Assembly (NCBI GenBank): GCA_958295665.1
Contig: OY282560.1
Span: forward strand, 86,962,311 to 87,026,310
DNA length: 64,000 bases
DNA from: Tipula vernalis
Lineage: Eukaryota > Arthropoda > Insecta > Diptera > Tipulidae
Direction of reading: 5' to 3'
Shown: one piece after another, positions 44,730 to 53,970 of the stretch
How positions within the stretch are numbered: position 1 is the first letter of the stretch
Layout of the letters: each line of letters begins with the position of its first letter
The notes under the pieces: model-generated
Databases searched by the model: none
What the model saw: the letters and a program-made list of their open reading frames with translations, nothing else
What the model was told of the DNA's origin: nothing
Program-made: the position numbers and the translations under genes

Positions 44730-45528
44730 GTGAATCAATACTTCGATGAATTTTTATTTTCAACCTCATTTGACATTCACAACCCTGATTCAACCCTAAA
44801 ATTAATCTTTGGAAAATATAATGAGTTGGTTGGTAAATTTTCGAAGTCTAAAAAAGTACAGGTGAAAATGAAAAATGCTAGTATTTGTCCCTGGATGAAT
44901 CTAGATCTTTGGAATCTAATAAAAGGAAAAAATCGCACACTCAAAAGGTTTAAACAAAGCACAAACAACTCTGCGTTAAAGGACAGACTAGATTTACTCA
45001 ATAAAAAGATCAAATCTAAAAAGTACTACGCAAAAAAATTATATTTCAAAAATTTCTTTAATAATTTAAATCAAAAGGAAGTATGGAATCAAATAAATCA
45101 ATTCATAAAGCATAATACTAAAGCGGATATCCACTCCATTGTACAAAATGATGTCGAATACAAAGTTACCTTCCCAGTATTGTAAATATATTCAATAGCT
45201 ATTTTGTAAATGTTGGCAACAGCCTCTCTTCTACAAGTAATGGTAACACTGAATTATACAATCTGCACAATAACAGGTCGAATTCATTTTTCTTGCGCCC
45301 AATCTCCGTTACGGAAACATATAATATAATTAATAATTTAGACAATAAAAAGGGTGGTGGGTATGATAATATTCATAATACTGTTATAAAACGTAACTCA
45401 GCATTCTTTTCTCAAATATTGACAGATTTATTCAATGTAGTGTTTGAAACCGGCATTTATCCTGATTGTTTGAAGATTGCAAAAGTGACACCAATATTTA
45501 AATCAGGAGACTGCAAAGCTGCTAGTAA
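44730..45528 (+). pseudogene. CR1/L2-like linker and RT start
   Basis: The linker (44730-45182) includes WMNLDLWNLIKGKNRTLKRF. After a stop the frame at 45293-45528 gives NIINNLDNKKGGGYDNIHNT and FETGIYPDCLKIAKVTPIFK, which is RT block 1 with the usual KxxPIxKSG motif, up to the insertion point. Confidence 0.78.
45520..45528. repeat. Target duplication TGCTAGTAA, left copy
   Basis: The same nine bases are at 46947-46955. RT sequence resumes directly after the second copy. Confidence 0.85.
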
Positions 45529-45968
45529 ATGCCTATGAAGTTTATACTATATTTTACTAAAATTGTTTTAGTATGATTTTAGTAAATTCTTCACATGGGC
45601 ACACAACGGGATGAATATTTTACTAAAACAGTACTAAACTCAAAAATAATACTACTCAAATAATGACATTTAGGGGAATTAAGTTGGTCAGGTTCCATTC
45701 AAAGTTGTTGTGTACTAGTAAGACCAAAATATAAAATTAGTTGTTGATTCAAAATTTTTTTACTGGCCAATTGGACTTTGTCTACGCTTAGTATTAAAAA
45801 CTAAAAATCTCAATTTACTGCTAAAGCCGAAATATAAAATTAAATGTTTAATTAAAAAAATTTTACTGGCCCAATATCACACGATAACTATCGGTTAAGC
45901 TATAGGTTCAGCTATATCTATGCAAAAAATTGGGAAGTTCTATTCAACTTTGCTACCCTTACTAATAG

Positions 45969-46401
45969 AACTTCCCAATTTTTTGCATAGATGCCTAATC
46001 GATAGTTATCGTGTGATTTTGGGCCAGTAAAATTTTTTTAATTAAACATTTAATTTTATATTTCGGCCCTTAGTAGTAAATTGAGGTTTTTAGTTTTTAA
46101 TACTAAGGGTAGTAAAGTTCAATAGAACTTCCCAATTTTTTGCATAGATATAGCTGAACCTATAGCTTAACCGATAGTTATCGTGTGATTTTGGGCCAGT
46201 AAAATTTTTTTAATAAAACATTTAATTTTATATTTCGGCCCTTAGTAGTAAATTGAGGTTTTTAGTTTTTAATACTAAGGGTAGCAAAGTTCAATAGAAC
46301 TTCCCAATTTTTTGCATAGATATAGCTGAACCTATAGCTTAACCGATAGTTATCGTGTGATTTTGGGCCAGTAAAATTTTTTTAATTAACATTTAATTTT
46401 A
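45969..46401. repeat. 172-bp tandem repeat, ~2.5 direct units
   Basis: Units start AACTTCCCAATTTT at 45969, 46126 and 46298. The first step is 157 bp because that unit lacks about 15 bases (ATAGCTGAACCTATAGC); the second step is 172 bp. The inverse module lies just to the left, so the whole forms a large palindrome centred near 45960. Confidence 0.85.
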
Positions 46402-46521
46402 TATTTGTACGAAACCAAATATACAATTAAATTGAATCGGATTGTTTATGTAAATTAATTAAATGCATGTCGAAAACACCAATCTATCGATTTACGGTAT
46501 ATATTTTTACAAAATACGGTC

Positions 46522-46596
46522 ATGTTAAAAATAAACTACAAGTGATCCATATTTGCGTAAGGCAAATATGGATCACTTGTAGTTTATTTTTAACAT
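46522..46596. repeat. Perfect 35-bp hairpin, 5-nt loop
   Basis: 46522-46556 and 46562-46596 are exact inverted copies (ATGTTAAAAATAAACTACAA at the outer edge), with loop GTAAG. Just downstream a second perfect hairpin, AAGCAATAGTA-TTAAAC-TACTATTGCTT without its last bases, occurs near 46624-46651. Confidence 0.92.
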
Positions 46597-46955
46597 AGCG
46601 GTATTTAGATATTTTAATTGCATAAGCAATAGTATTAAACTACTATTGCTTACAAAATTAAAATTATTACATTTATTTCATTCACGAAATTCAAACTTTT
46701 CGTTTTTTACACAAAATTAAAATAAAAATTAGCTTAACGAAATTTTGATTTTAATGTATTTTTATGCAACGAATAAATTCGTTAAGCAGGGAATTGTTGC
46801 AGTTGTTTTTCCTGATTATCAAAATATACTTTGCAAGAATAGTTTTAATAATTTCTTTTATTGATGAATTACCCCTGAATGTATGCATTTGAGTAGCCAA
46901 TACATTTATTTATATTTAGTAAGAATTAGTAAATACTTCATTCGCGTGCTAGTAA

Positions 46956-47226
46956 CTACCGACCAATTTCTGTCTTGTCTGTGTTTGACAAAATACTTGA
47001 AAAATTAATTGCAACTCGCCTGACTGAATATCTAAGCGCTTTAGATTTTTTTTACTGTCATCAATATGGTTTTAGACAGGGGTATGGTACAGATACCGCT
47101 TTAATTGCGATTACTGATCTGATTTAACGAGCTTTCGATAATGAAGAGTATATATGTGGTCTATTTTTAGATCTGCATAAAGCGTTTGACTGCATTGATC
47201 ATCGTCTACTTCTAGAGGAGAGCTGA
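46956..47226 (+). pseudogene. CR1/L2-like RT, continued after the insert
   Basis: RT resumes with YRPISVLSVFDKILEKLIAT, YCHQYGFRQGYGTDTALIAI, a TAA stop in frame, then EEYICGLFLDLHKAFDCIDH (first catalytic Asp in FLDLHKAFD). It ends LLLEES at a TGA, where sequence jumps to the 3' UTR; the catalytic FADD part is therefore deleted. Confidence 0.82.
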
Positions 47227-47343
47227 TTAGTTTTTAAAGGACCATAAATCCATTAGCTATCCGCTCTCCTCAAAACTTTTAGTTTTAGTTTAGTGTTAAA
47301 AATTGTTAATTTTTAATAAATAAATATTCTATTCTATTCTATT

Positions 47344-47424
47344 CACTAGCTTGTGCATATGCACCACATATTTTTCAAAATCGACCACCAGAATAGAAGC
47401 TTCTATCGAACTGATCAACGCCAT
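47344..47424 (-). pseudogene. Old Gypsy relic: gag N terminus
   Basis: The minus-strand ATG at 47424 opens MALISSIEASILVVDFEKYV with VHMHKLV, the start of a Gypsy gag. It is continued, beyond the CR1/L2-like insert, by the gag piece at 44145. Confidence 0.65.
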
Positions 47425-47523
47425 GTTTTTGTTTTATATACCACAATTTATACGATATAATTACCCAAAACAATTTGCAAATTAAAATACAATTCCGAAT
47501 TGTTTTTCACACAAAATACTTCA

Positions 47524-47535
47524 GCCTCGTCCCCA
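47524..47535 (-). promoter_or_regulatory. Primer-binding site of old Gypsy relic
   Basis: TGGGGACGAGGC, two bases inside the LTR end, aligns with the TGGCGACGAAGA site of Gypsy copy 1. Confidence 0.5.
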
Positions 47536-47537
47536 AA

Positions 47538-47597
47538 TAATGTGTATTTAATACAGAAAATACAAACACATTAATGTTTAATTATAAACAACGAGAG
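47538..47597 (-). repeat. Old Gypsy relic: 5' LTR, part before Jockey insert
   Basis: TAATGTGTATTTAATAC corresponds to TGATGTGTATTATGGGG of Gypsy copy 1. It continues at 53891, where GCGTTACAATAG, also present in the copy 1 LTR, is found at about 53929-53940. The left edge of the LTR cannot be set. Confidence 0.5.
47586..47597. repeat. Target duplication AAACAACGAGAG, left copy
   Basis: The 12 bases recur at 53879-53890, directly after the ATT-repeat tail of the Jockey element. Confidence 0.9.
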
Positions 47598-47804
47598 GAT
47601 AGTCGAATTGACTCTCGGTGAATACACATCGATTGCAATATATTTAATATTCTTTTTTTTTTTCGTTAATTTATAAATAATAATAAAAAAGGAAAAAAAT
47701 TTTGAAATACAAATAGACTTATAAGCAAAACAAATACTAGTGTATTATTGTGTAGTGGTGGTTAAATTATAAAGTGAAGTGGCAAATATTCCAGCTTCGG
47801 AATA

Positions 47805-48404
47805 TTGGCGAAAACCTACAATAAAAGGCCATGGGCCTTACCAAGTGACTTACATAATAATAAATGTTTGAAAATGTCTATGGGCGAAAACGCGAACACT
47901 ATGGATAATAATGTAAATTCAATACCGGTGCATAAGAACCAGTTTGAACCAATCGTTCGAAATGTTAACGGCATAAATGGTGACCTTCGCAACAATCATA
48001 GAAATGTTACACAAATACAACAAAACAAAATCCCACCTGTTATTACCAAAATTAGTTATAATCATATGGTAGAGATGATGCGAAAATTAAAAATTGAAAA
48101 ATATTGATTGAAACTCATTAAAATTGGAGTGAAAGTGATTTTATTGAATGAATCTGATTTTGATAAAACCTTTAGTGAAATTAAAAGTGCTGGTAAGGAA
48201 TGTTATTCCTTCACAAAGAAAGAAAATCAGACCACTAAATTCGTTTTGTATGGATTACCAGATATGGAGCCGCAACTAGTCGCAGATTCGCTAAAAGATG
48301 AAGGTTTTGAACCGTTAAAAGTGCAAAAAATAGAATTGAAAAGCTAACGTTTTGATAATGATGCAGTATACTATGTTTTCTATAAAAAGACCTCGGTGAA
48401 GCTA
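47805..48404 (+). pseudogene. Jockey ORF1, N-terminal part
   Basis: The frame from about 47805 continues through TGA at 48105-48107 and TAA at 48345-48347 without a shift. It includes KIPPVITKISYNHMVEMMRK, VKVILLNESDFDKTFSEIK and TKFVLYGLPDMEPQLVADSL, the KFVLxGLP...L block characteristic of Jockey-type ORF1 before the knuckles. The LOA insert follows at 48405, and the same frame resumes at 50404 (KLSQLKNIRYVAHV). Confidence 0.8.
48393..48404. repeat. Target duplication TCGGTGAAGCTA, left copy
   Basis: The same bases lie at 50392-50403 on the far side of the LOA insert. Confidence 0.9.
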
Positions 48405-50391
48405 GGTTAGGTTAGGTTAGGTTGGAGTGGCTGCTTACGCACACTTAGACCGGTGACGGTCCATTGTGATACCACAGGATGTATCCCCTTTTACCCCTAT
48501 TGGAACCATTTCGAGCTACTTATGTAGCGTAAGACGTCCCGCACTTTAATGTTTTCGAGATCCGAGAGGCAGTCCATCCTGAACTTACCTAAGTGTTTGT
48601 GCCTTCTGAGAGCCAATGCTGGACACGAGCAAAGGAAGTGGACCAACGTCTCTTCCTCCACTTCGTCCAAGTAGCTTCTGCAGAAGTCATTAGCTTCCAG
48701 ACCCAGCCTTCTTGCATGTTCTCCAAAAAGGCAGTGTCCCGTGAGTATTCCTACGACCGTTCTTAATTCACGTTTGCGTAAGGATATTAATGCCCTAGTG
48801 CGCCCCAAGTCCAGCTTTGGCCAAACTTGTCTTGCAACTCTACAGGTTAGGGTGTTAGACCACCCTTCCCCCGCTGAGGATAGCGCCTGCTTCTCAAGTG
48901 CTTGTCTCAGCGCTGTGATAGGCCTCCCCAGACTTGCCCTTTCCGGTTGCAGCTGGAGAGTCGTACCATGCCTAGCAAATTCATCTGCCCTGCAGTTCCC
49001 CATGACGCCCGAGTGACCTGGGACCCAGACTACCTGGATGTTGAAATGCTCACCCATCTCATTTAGAGATGAGTGACAACTCAACGCCACCCGTGACGCC
49101 AAAGACACCGATTCTAACGACCGGATCGCCGCTTGACTGTCCACATAGATTGTGATATCGTCTGAGGATAACACATTATGCTTCAACCACGTCATGACCT
49201 CCTCAATCGCTACGACTTCAGCTTGGTACACGCTGCAGTAATCAGAGAGACGAATAGAAATATTTACATTTAATTTGTCACAGAATACTCCAGCTCCTAC
49301 TTTGCCGTCTAGCTTGGAGCCATCTGTGAAGAATTGCAACGCTTCAGTTTCCGATGACGGTCTATCCCTCCAGGATTCCCTTGAAGGGAAGGAGGTCCGA
49401 AATCGCTTCTCGAAACGTAGAGTAGGTTTAATGTAGTCAAGATTCGCCAGCTCATCCTTCAACGATCTGACGATAGTGGAGTGTCCTATACTAAGACACC
49501 TCCACTGAGAGACGGCTGCAAGTCGTATAGCCGTATTTGCCGCCATCTGTTTGCCAAAAATGTCGACCGGAAGAAGGTGCAACATAACCTCTAAGGCACT
49601 TGTCGGTATCGACCTCAATGCCCCGCTAACAAGCATACAGGCCGTTCTTTGCACTCTCTCAATCTTACTTTTGTAAGTTACCTTGTCCAGAGCTGGCCAC
49701 CAAACACCCACCCCGTACATGAGTACAGGTCTCACTACGGCGGTGTAGAGCCAGTGTACCAGCTCCGGCTTCAGACCCCATCTATGACCAATGGCGTTCC
49801 TACAGGAGTGCTTTGTACTAGTAGCTTTGTTTATTCTCTCCAACATGTTGGGCTTCCAACTAAGCTTACTGTCCAAGATAATGCCCAGATATCTAGCTCT
49901 ATCAGTAAAAGCAAGTCTCGTGCCATTTAAGGTAGGAGGAACAACTACCGGGATTTTGTATATCTTAGTAAAGAGTACCAGCTCTGTCTTGGACGGGTTA
50001 ATACCAAGTCCACATTTGCCAGCCCATTTCGTAACGATGGTAAGCGCATTCTGCATTACGTCTACAATCGTGCCCAGGAATTTCCCGGTAACAGCTAAAG
50101 CTACGTCATCTGCGTACGCAATAACTTCAATACCCTCTCTCTCCAATTCAAGTAGTAACCCGTTTACCACTATGTTCCAGAGAAGAGGGGACAGAACCCC
50201 CCCCCCCTGCGGAGTTCCCCTAGTTACTCGCCTCTTGAAGGTGGAGTCCCCCAACTTCGAGCTAACAATCCTGCTTCCCAGCATATAATTGATTAACCCT
50301 ATCAGAGGAACGTCCACCTCCAAAAATGACAATCCCTCCTTGATTGCCTCCGCTTTCACGTTAATAAAATTAATTTCGCTTTCGGTGAAGC
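48405..50391 (-). mobile_element. LOA-type non-LTR element, 5'-truncated
   Basis: A minus-strand element of 1987 bp lies between 12-bp duplications. Its 3' end (48405-48430) is an AACCT repeat tail. Its 5' end stops inside the RT domain, the usual result of incomplete reverse transcription. Its frame is open throughout, so this is one of the youngest insertions in the window. Confidence 0.9.
48497..50391 (-). pseudogene. LOA-type RT (partial) and RNase H, open frame
   Basis: A frame of over 620 codons starts within RT (VKAEAIKEGLSFLEVDVPLI). It has VTRGTPQGGGVLSPLLWNIV, the catalytic box IAYADDVAL (YADD), GINPSKTELVLF and YLGIILDSKLSW. The RNase H domain then shows FTDGSKLDGKVGAGVF (Asp), YQAEVVAIEEVM (Glu), IYVDSQAAIRSL (Asp) and WVPGHSGVMGNCRADEFAR (final Asp). 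It ends in a cysteine-rich C terminus and TGA or TAG at 48497. No stops or shifts interrupt it. Lacking endonuclease, the RT fingers and any promoter, it cannot move by itself. Confidence 0.92.
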
Positions 50392-50403
50392 TAAGTCAAC
50401 TAA

Positions 50404-50745
50404 AAAATATAAGATACGTTGCTCATGTAGCATGCAATTGGGATATATATCAAAACAGACCCAAAGGCTAACGCAATGTTTTAAATGTTTAATGTTTGGT
50501 CACGGTGCAATAAATTGCTATATGATACCAAAATGTAGGTTTTGCACAATGGTACACAACGAGTCAGAAATATGTCCTCTCAATGAAGACGTCACTAAAC
50601 ATTTATGTGCTAACTGTAAAGGCAATCATACAGCAAACTCCGAAATATGTCCGACTAGACGCAAGTATTTAGAAATGAAGAAGCAGCTGTCTATCAAACA
50701 GCACCTGCAAAGCAAACCGACGCCGCAACACCATAACAATGGATT
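50404..50745 (+). pseudogene. Jockey ORF1, zinc-knuckle part
   Basis: After the insert, KLSQLKNIRYVAHVACNWDI is followed by a frameshift near 50460. Then come CFKCLMFGHGAINC (CX2CX4HX4C), CRFCTMVHNESEIC and CANCKGNHTANSEIC, three nucleic-acid-binding knuckles usual in this ORF1. The region then runs directly into endonuclease sequence. Confidence 0.85.
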
Positions 50746-51544
50746 TCCAAAAAAACATTTACTGGAAACTTTCTTAGAAGCTAATAATGTAGACATAATG
50801 CTACTGACAGAAACTCATTTAGAATTTAACATAATACTTACTTTTACTGACTATTTTATTTACAGAAACGACCGTTTAGTACAAGAAAAAGGTGGAGTGG
50901 CAATTCTAATTCGAAAAAATATTTCACATAATTCAATGTCTGCAATTAATTTGAAATCTATAGAATCTATTGGAATATCAGTAAATCTTGAGGGAGGTGA
51001 CCATTTAAAAATATTCTGTTGTTCCTGCCCAAACTCAAATCATAATGATTTTCGAAATGACTTGTTGAAATTGACAAATTTTACATCTCCCTTTATTTTG
51101 GGTGGCGACCTAAACTCTAGGCATACCAGTTGGGACTGTGTTAGGAACAATAAGGGTGGTCGCATATTGCATAGTTTACATATAAACTCTAATAACTTCA
51201 CCATTCTAGTTCCTGACAAACCAACTTATGATAGTTATAGAGGTGTTCCAAGTTACTTGGATCTCTTCCTAACCAATCAACCGATGCATGTTCATGGCGT
51301 TAAAACCGTACTTGATCTCAATTCAGATCATTTTCCAGTCACTTGTGACTTGAATTTTACAATCACTGGTAATAGATTTACTCCAACCTACTTTAATTAT
51401 CATTGGGCGGACTGGAAACTATATAGGCAGTTTATTGAGTATCAAATCGCAAATTATGAAATATTATGTACTACTAGTATTAATATTAGTACACTACTCC
51501 AAAACTGGATTGTAATGTACTCGTTCTTAATCTGCACCCTATAA
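50746..51544 (+). pseudogene. Jockey endonuclease, fused to ORF1
   Basis: KHLLETFLEANNVDIMLLTE is followed by THLEF (catalytic Glu in LLTET), KGGVAILIRKNI, FILGGDLNSRHTSWDC (GDxN motif), TYDSYRGVPSYLDLFLTN and SDHFPVTCDL (SDH). The very start of the domain and the end of ORF1 are deleted, so ORF1 and endonuclease share one 370-codon frame. The linker after the domain is shifted and stops at 51544. Confidence 0.85.
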
Positions 51545-51663
51545 ATATTGTAACGTCGTATTCAACTTGTGTTTACCGTATACAACAATTATGTGTACGC
51601 CGTTTATATTGATCACCTCATGATCATATTGAGTAGTCTAGTTGTGATTGCGAAAGCATTAAG

Positions 51664-53517
51664 TTGTGCCATAATACTTATATTAATAAATTCCATAATA
51701 ATAAAAGTGTATTTGATTTTACCTCAAATAAAACATGGATAAATCAATTTTCTGACATAATTATTAAAGCCCGTTTAATTAGCGTACCTGAAATACCGGT
51801 TAGACACTCGGAGCGCATCCAGCTGACGGATGAGATCAAAGAACTTATCAAATTAAGAAATATTAGGCGTAGACAATGTACTAGATACAGATACTCTCAT
51901 TTAAAAACAGTAGTAGACTACCTAAACAAAAAAATACAGGAAATGATTTGGACCTTGATCAACGTTAAGTGGCAAAAAAATCTGAAGGATATTGAAAGAG
52001 GATCCAAGAAATTTTGGAAGACAGCTAAGAATTTTAAAAATAAACCTTGCTCTATCGCTCCACTTAAAGATGATAATAACGACACGCGTCTATTCACAAA
52101 CGAAGAAAAGTGTAATGCATTTTCTAATGCATTTGAATTATTACCCTCAAACAATTACATTTGTAATTTAATAGAAAATGATATTAGAAATACATGCGAA
52201 GAAATTAACTCAATTAATATATCAGAAAGACCTTCTAGTTTTGACCTAATAACAGTTGAAGAATTAATTTCAGTTATTAAATCAGTCCGACCACTTAAAG
52301 CTCCGGGCATAGACCAGATCCCTAACTTGCTGTTAAAAAAATTACCAACGATTGCAATACAGAAGCTGACTAACATGTTAAATAAATGTCTTTTTTTTGG
52401 GCATTTCCCCAACGAATGGAAAATTGCCAAAGTATTGCCTATTTTAAAACCAGGAAAAGATCCTACGAGAATCACAAGTTACCGTCCAATCAGTTTATTA
52501 AGTTGTCTAGGAAAGATCTTTGAGCGCCTAATAAAAGCTAGAATGGATGAGTATATAACAGAAAATAATTTACTTATAAATGAGCAATTCGGATTTAAAT
52601 CGCAATATTCTACGATTCACCAAATTCATCGTTTAACCAGTCATATCAAAACAAATCGTGAAATTCATAAATCTACGGGTATGGTACTTTTAGACCTTAA
52701 AAGTGCATTTGATCTTGTATGGAGAGATGGGATCATTTATAAAATGAAATGTTTAAATTTTCCTTTATATATGTTAAAAATTGTAAAATCGTTTCTTAAT
52801 AATCGAAAGTTTTTTGTACAAATCTCTAACTCCCATTCAAGCAAAAAAGTATTTTTCAATGGAGTCCCTCAAGGTGCTGTTTTGAGCCCACTTTTATTCA
52901 ATATTTTTATCAATGATGTTCCAAAATATAATGATTGCCAAATTGCACTTTTCGCAAACGATATAGCGATTTTTACCTCCCATGAACTAGGCTCGACTAT
53001 TACTTTAAAACTACAATCTTACGTAAACGATCTTATGGACTATTTCAATAAATGGAAATTATCCTTAAATATTACTAAATGTGAAACTATATACTTTACT
53101 CGGTGCCGTGCTATTAGAAAATTACCTGATGGACCAATCATGCTAATGAACACTTCTTTAAATTGGAGTCAATCAGTGAAATATCTAGGTATCCATTTAG
53201 ACCAAAGATTAACTTTTAAAACTCATGTAAGTAAAATAATTGAGAAGTCATATAAATTACTAAGATGTCTATACCCATTGATAAACAAAAATAGTAAAAT
53301 GAATCTCGAAAATAAGCTACTGATATATAAATCAATGGTACTACCTATAATATCATATGGGGCTCCTATATGGTCACAATTACCAATAACGCATTTAAAA
53401 AAATTACAAATAATCCAAAATAAATTCCTCAAACTCATTAGAAATTTGCCTAAGAGATACCTCACTGAGCAACTCCATTCGGAATTAAACATGAAATTAA
53501 TTAGTACATGTGTCTAA
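51664..53517 (+). pseudogene. Jockey reverse transcriptase, FADD changed to FAND
   Basis: A 617-codon open frame carries RT blocks: VRPLKAPGIDQIPNLLLKKL, YRPISLLSCLGKIFERLIKA, NEQFGFKSQYSTIHQIHRLT, MVLLDLKSAFDLVWRDGI (first catalytic Asp), GVPQGAVLSPLLFNIFI, then ALFANDIAIFTS where FADD is expected, and VKYLGIHLDQRLTFKTH. The first Asp of the metal-binding pair is Asn (AAC), which should abolish polymerase activity. Otherwise the frame is intact, so the mutation may have arisen after insertion or the copy was moved in trans. Confidence 0.92.
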
Positions 53518-53878
53518 ATTGCAATACATAGATAATCCGATAATTCAAACTTTAAGTTTTGTTATATAAAATAGTAGAATTAATTTGTGTTATTGTGTAC
53601 AACAAAATGTATCATCATAGTATTTAAGTTTAAACACCTAGAAATATGATTATAAATTTTGCTTTATTGCTAAGGTTAGGTTAAGATTAGGTTAAGGTAT
53701 AGGCTGAATTTATATTTTAAAAATTGATTATAACAAATTTAATTCAACTTCTTGAATAATTACTGTAAATATGTACTTTTAGCTGTAGTAAAGCCCTTAT
53801 AAGTGGCTCATCTCAGTGAACAAACTTTTGTAAAATAAGATAAAGTTATGCCAATAAATTATTATTATTATTATTATT
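53518..53878 (+). other. Jockey 3' UTR and ATT tail
   Basis: AT-rich 3' UTR with GGTTAGGTTAAG motifs near 53665-53697. It ends ATTATTATTATTATTATTA before the duplication. Confidence 0.8.
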
Positions 53879-53890
53879 AAACAACGAGAG

Positions 53891-53970
53891 TCATAATAAT
53901 GTCAATAAATAGCTGGAATACTAAACGGCGTTACAATAGGGCCCTGGCCCAAAATATATTAATAATAAAT
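53891..53970 (-). repeat. Old Gypsy relic: 5' LTR, part after Jockey insert
   Basis: It continues the LTR from 47597. It contains GCGTTACAATAGGGCCC, sharing GCGTTACAATAG with the LTR of Gypsy copy 1. The outer end is undefined. Confidence 0.45.

Larger units (their letters stand above)
45529..46946. mobile_element. Foldback element with 172-bp internal tandem, 9-bp TSD
   Basis: The ends show imperfect inverted similarity: ATGAAGTTTATACTA on the left and, inverted, ATGAAGTATTTACTA on the right, both followed by TTACTAAA. Inside, a repeat module with AACTTCCCAATTTTTTGCAT, AACCGATAGTTATCGTGTG and TTCGGCCCTTAGTAGTAAAT appears inverted (about 45700-45958) and then as about three direct copies (from 45969, 46126 and 46298). 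A perfect 35-bp hairpin follows at 46522-46596. No transposase was found. TGCTAGTAA on both sides shows that it moved as a unit. A 9-bp duplication fits foldback or Mutator-like elements. Confidence 0.82.
44170..47343 (+). mobile_element. CR1/L2-like non-LTR element, split by foldback insert
   Basis: Parts of endonuclease, linker and RT are present on the plus strand. The RT stops early (47226) and joins a 3' UTR ending in a TATTC repeat (47321-47343), as in CR1/L2-type tails. A 1418-bp element at 45529-46946 interrupts it in RT. It sits inside the gag of the old Gypsy relic, with gag pieces on either side (43795-44145 and 47344-47424). Confidence 0.8.
47598..53878 (+). mobile_element. Jockey-type non-LTR retrotransposon, near full length
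   Basis: It begins GATAGTCGAATTGACTCTCG, has ORF1 with zinc knuckles, endonuclease and RT, and ends in a short ATT repeat tail (about 53858-53878). It is flanked by 12-bp duplications. After removal of a 1999-bp segment (LOA insert plus one duplication) it is about 4.28 kb. An internal deletion fuses ORF1 to the endonuclease. Nonsense codons and a changed RT active site show that it is inactive. It landed in the LTR of an older Gypsy copy. Confidence 0.88.

Noticed and set aside
48741..50288. Plus-strand frames of 91-165 codons
   Set aside because: They are antisense shadows of the LOA RT/RNase H frame, which has recognisable domains.
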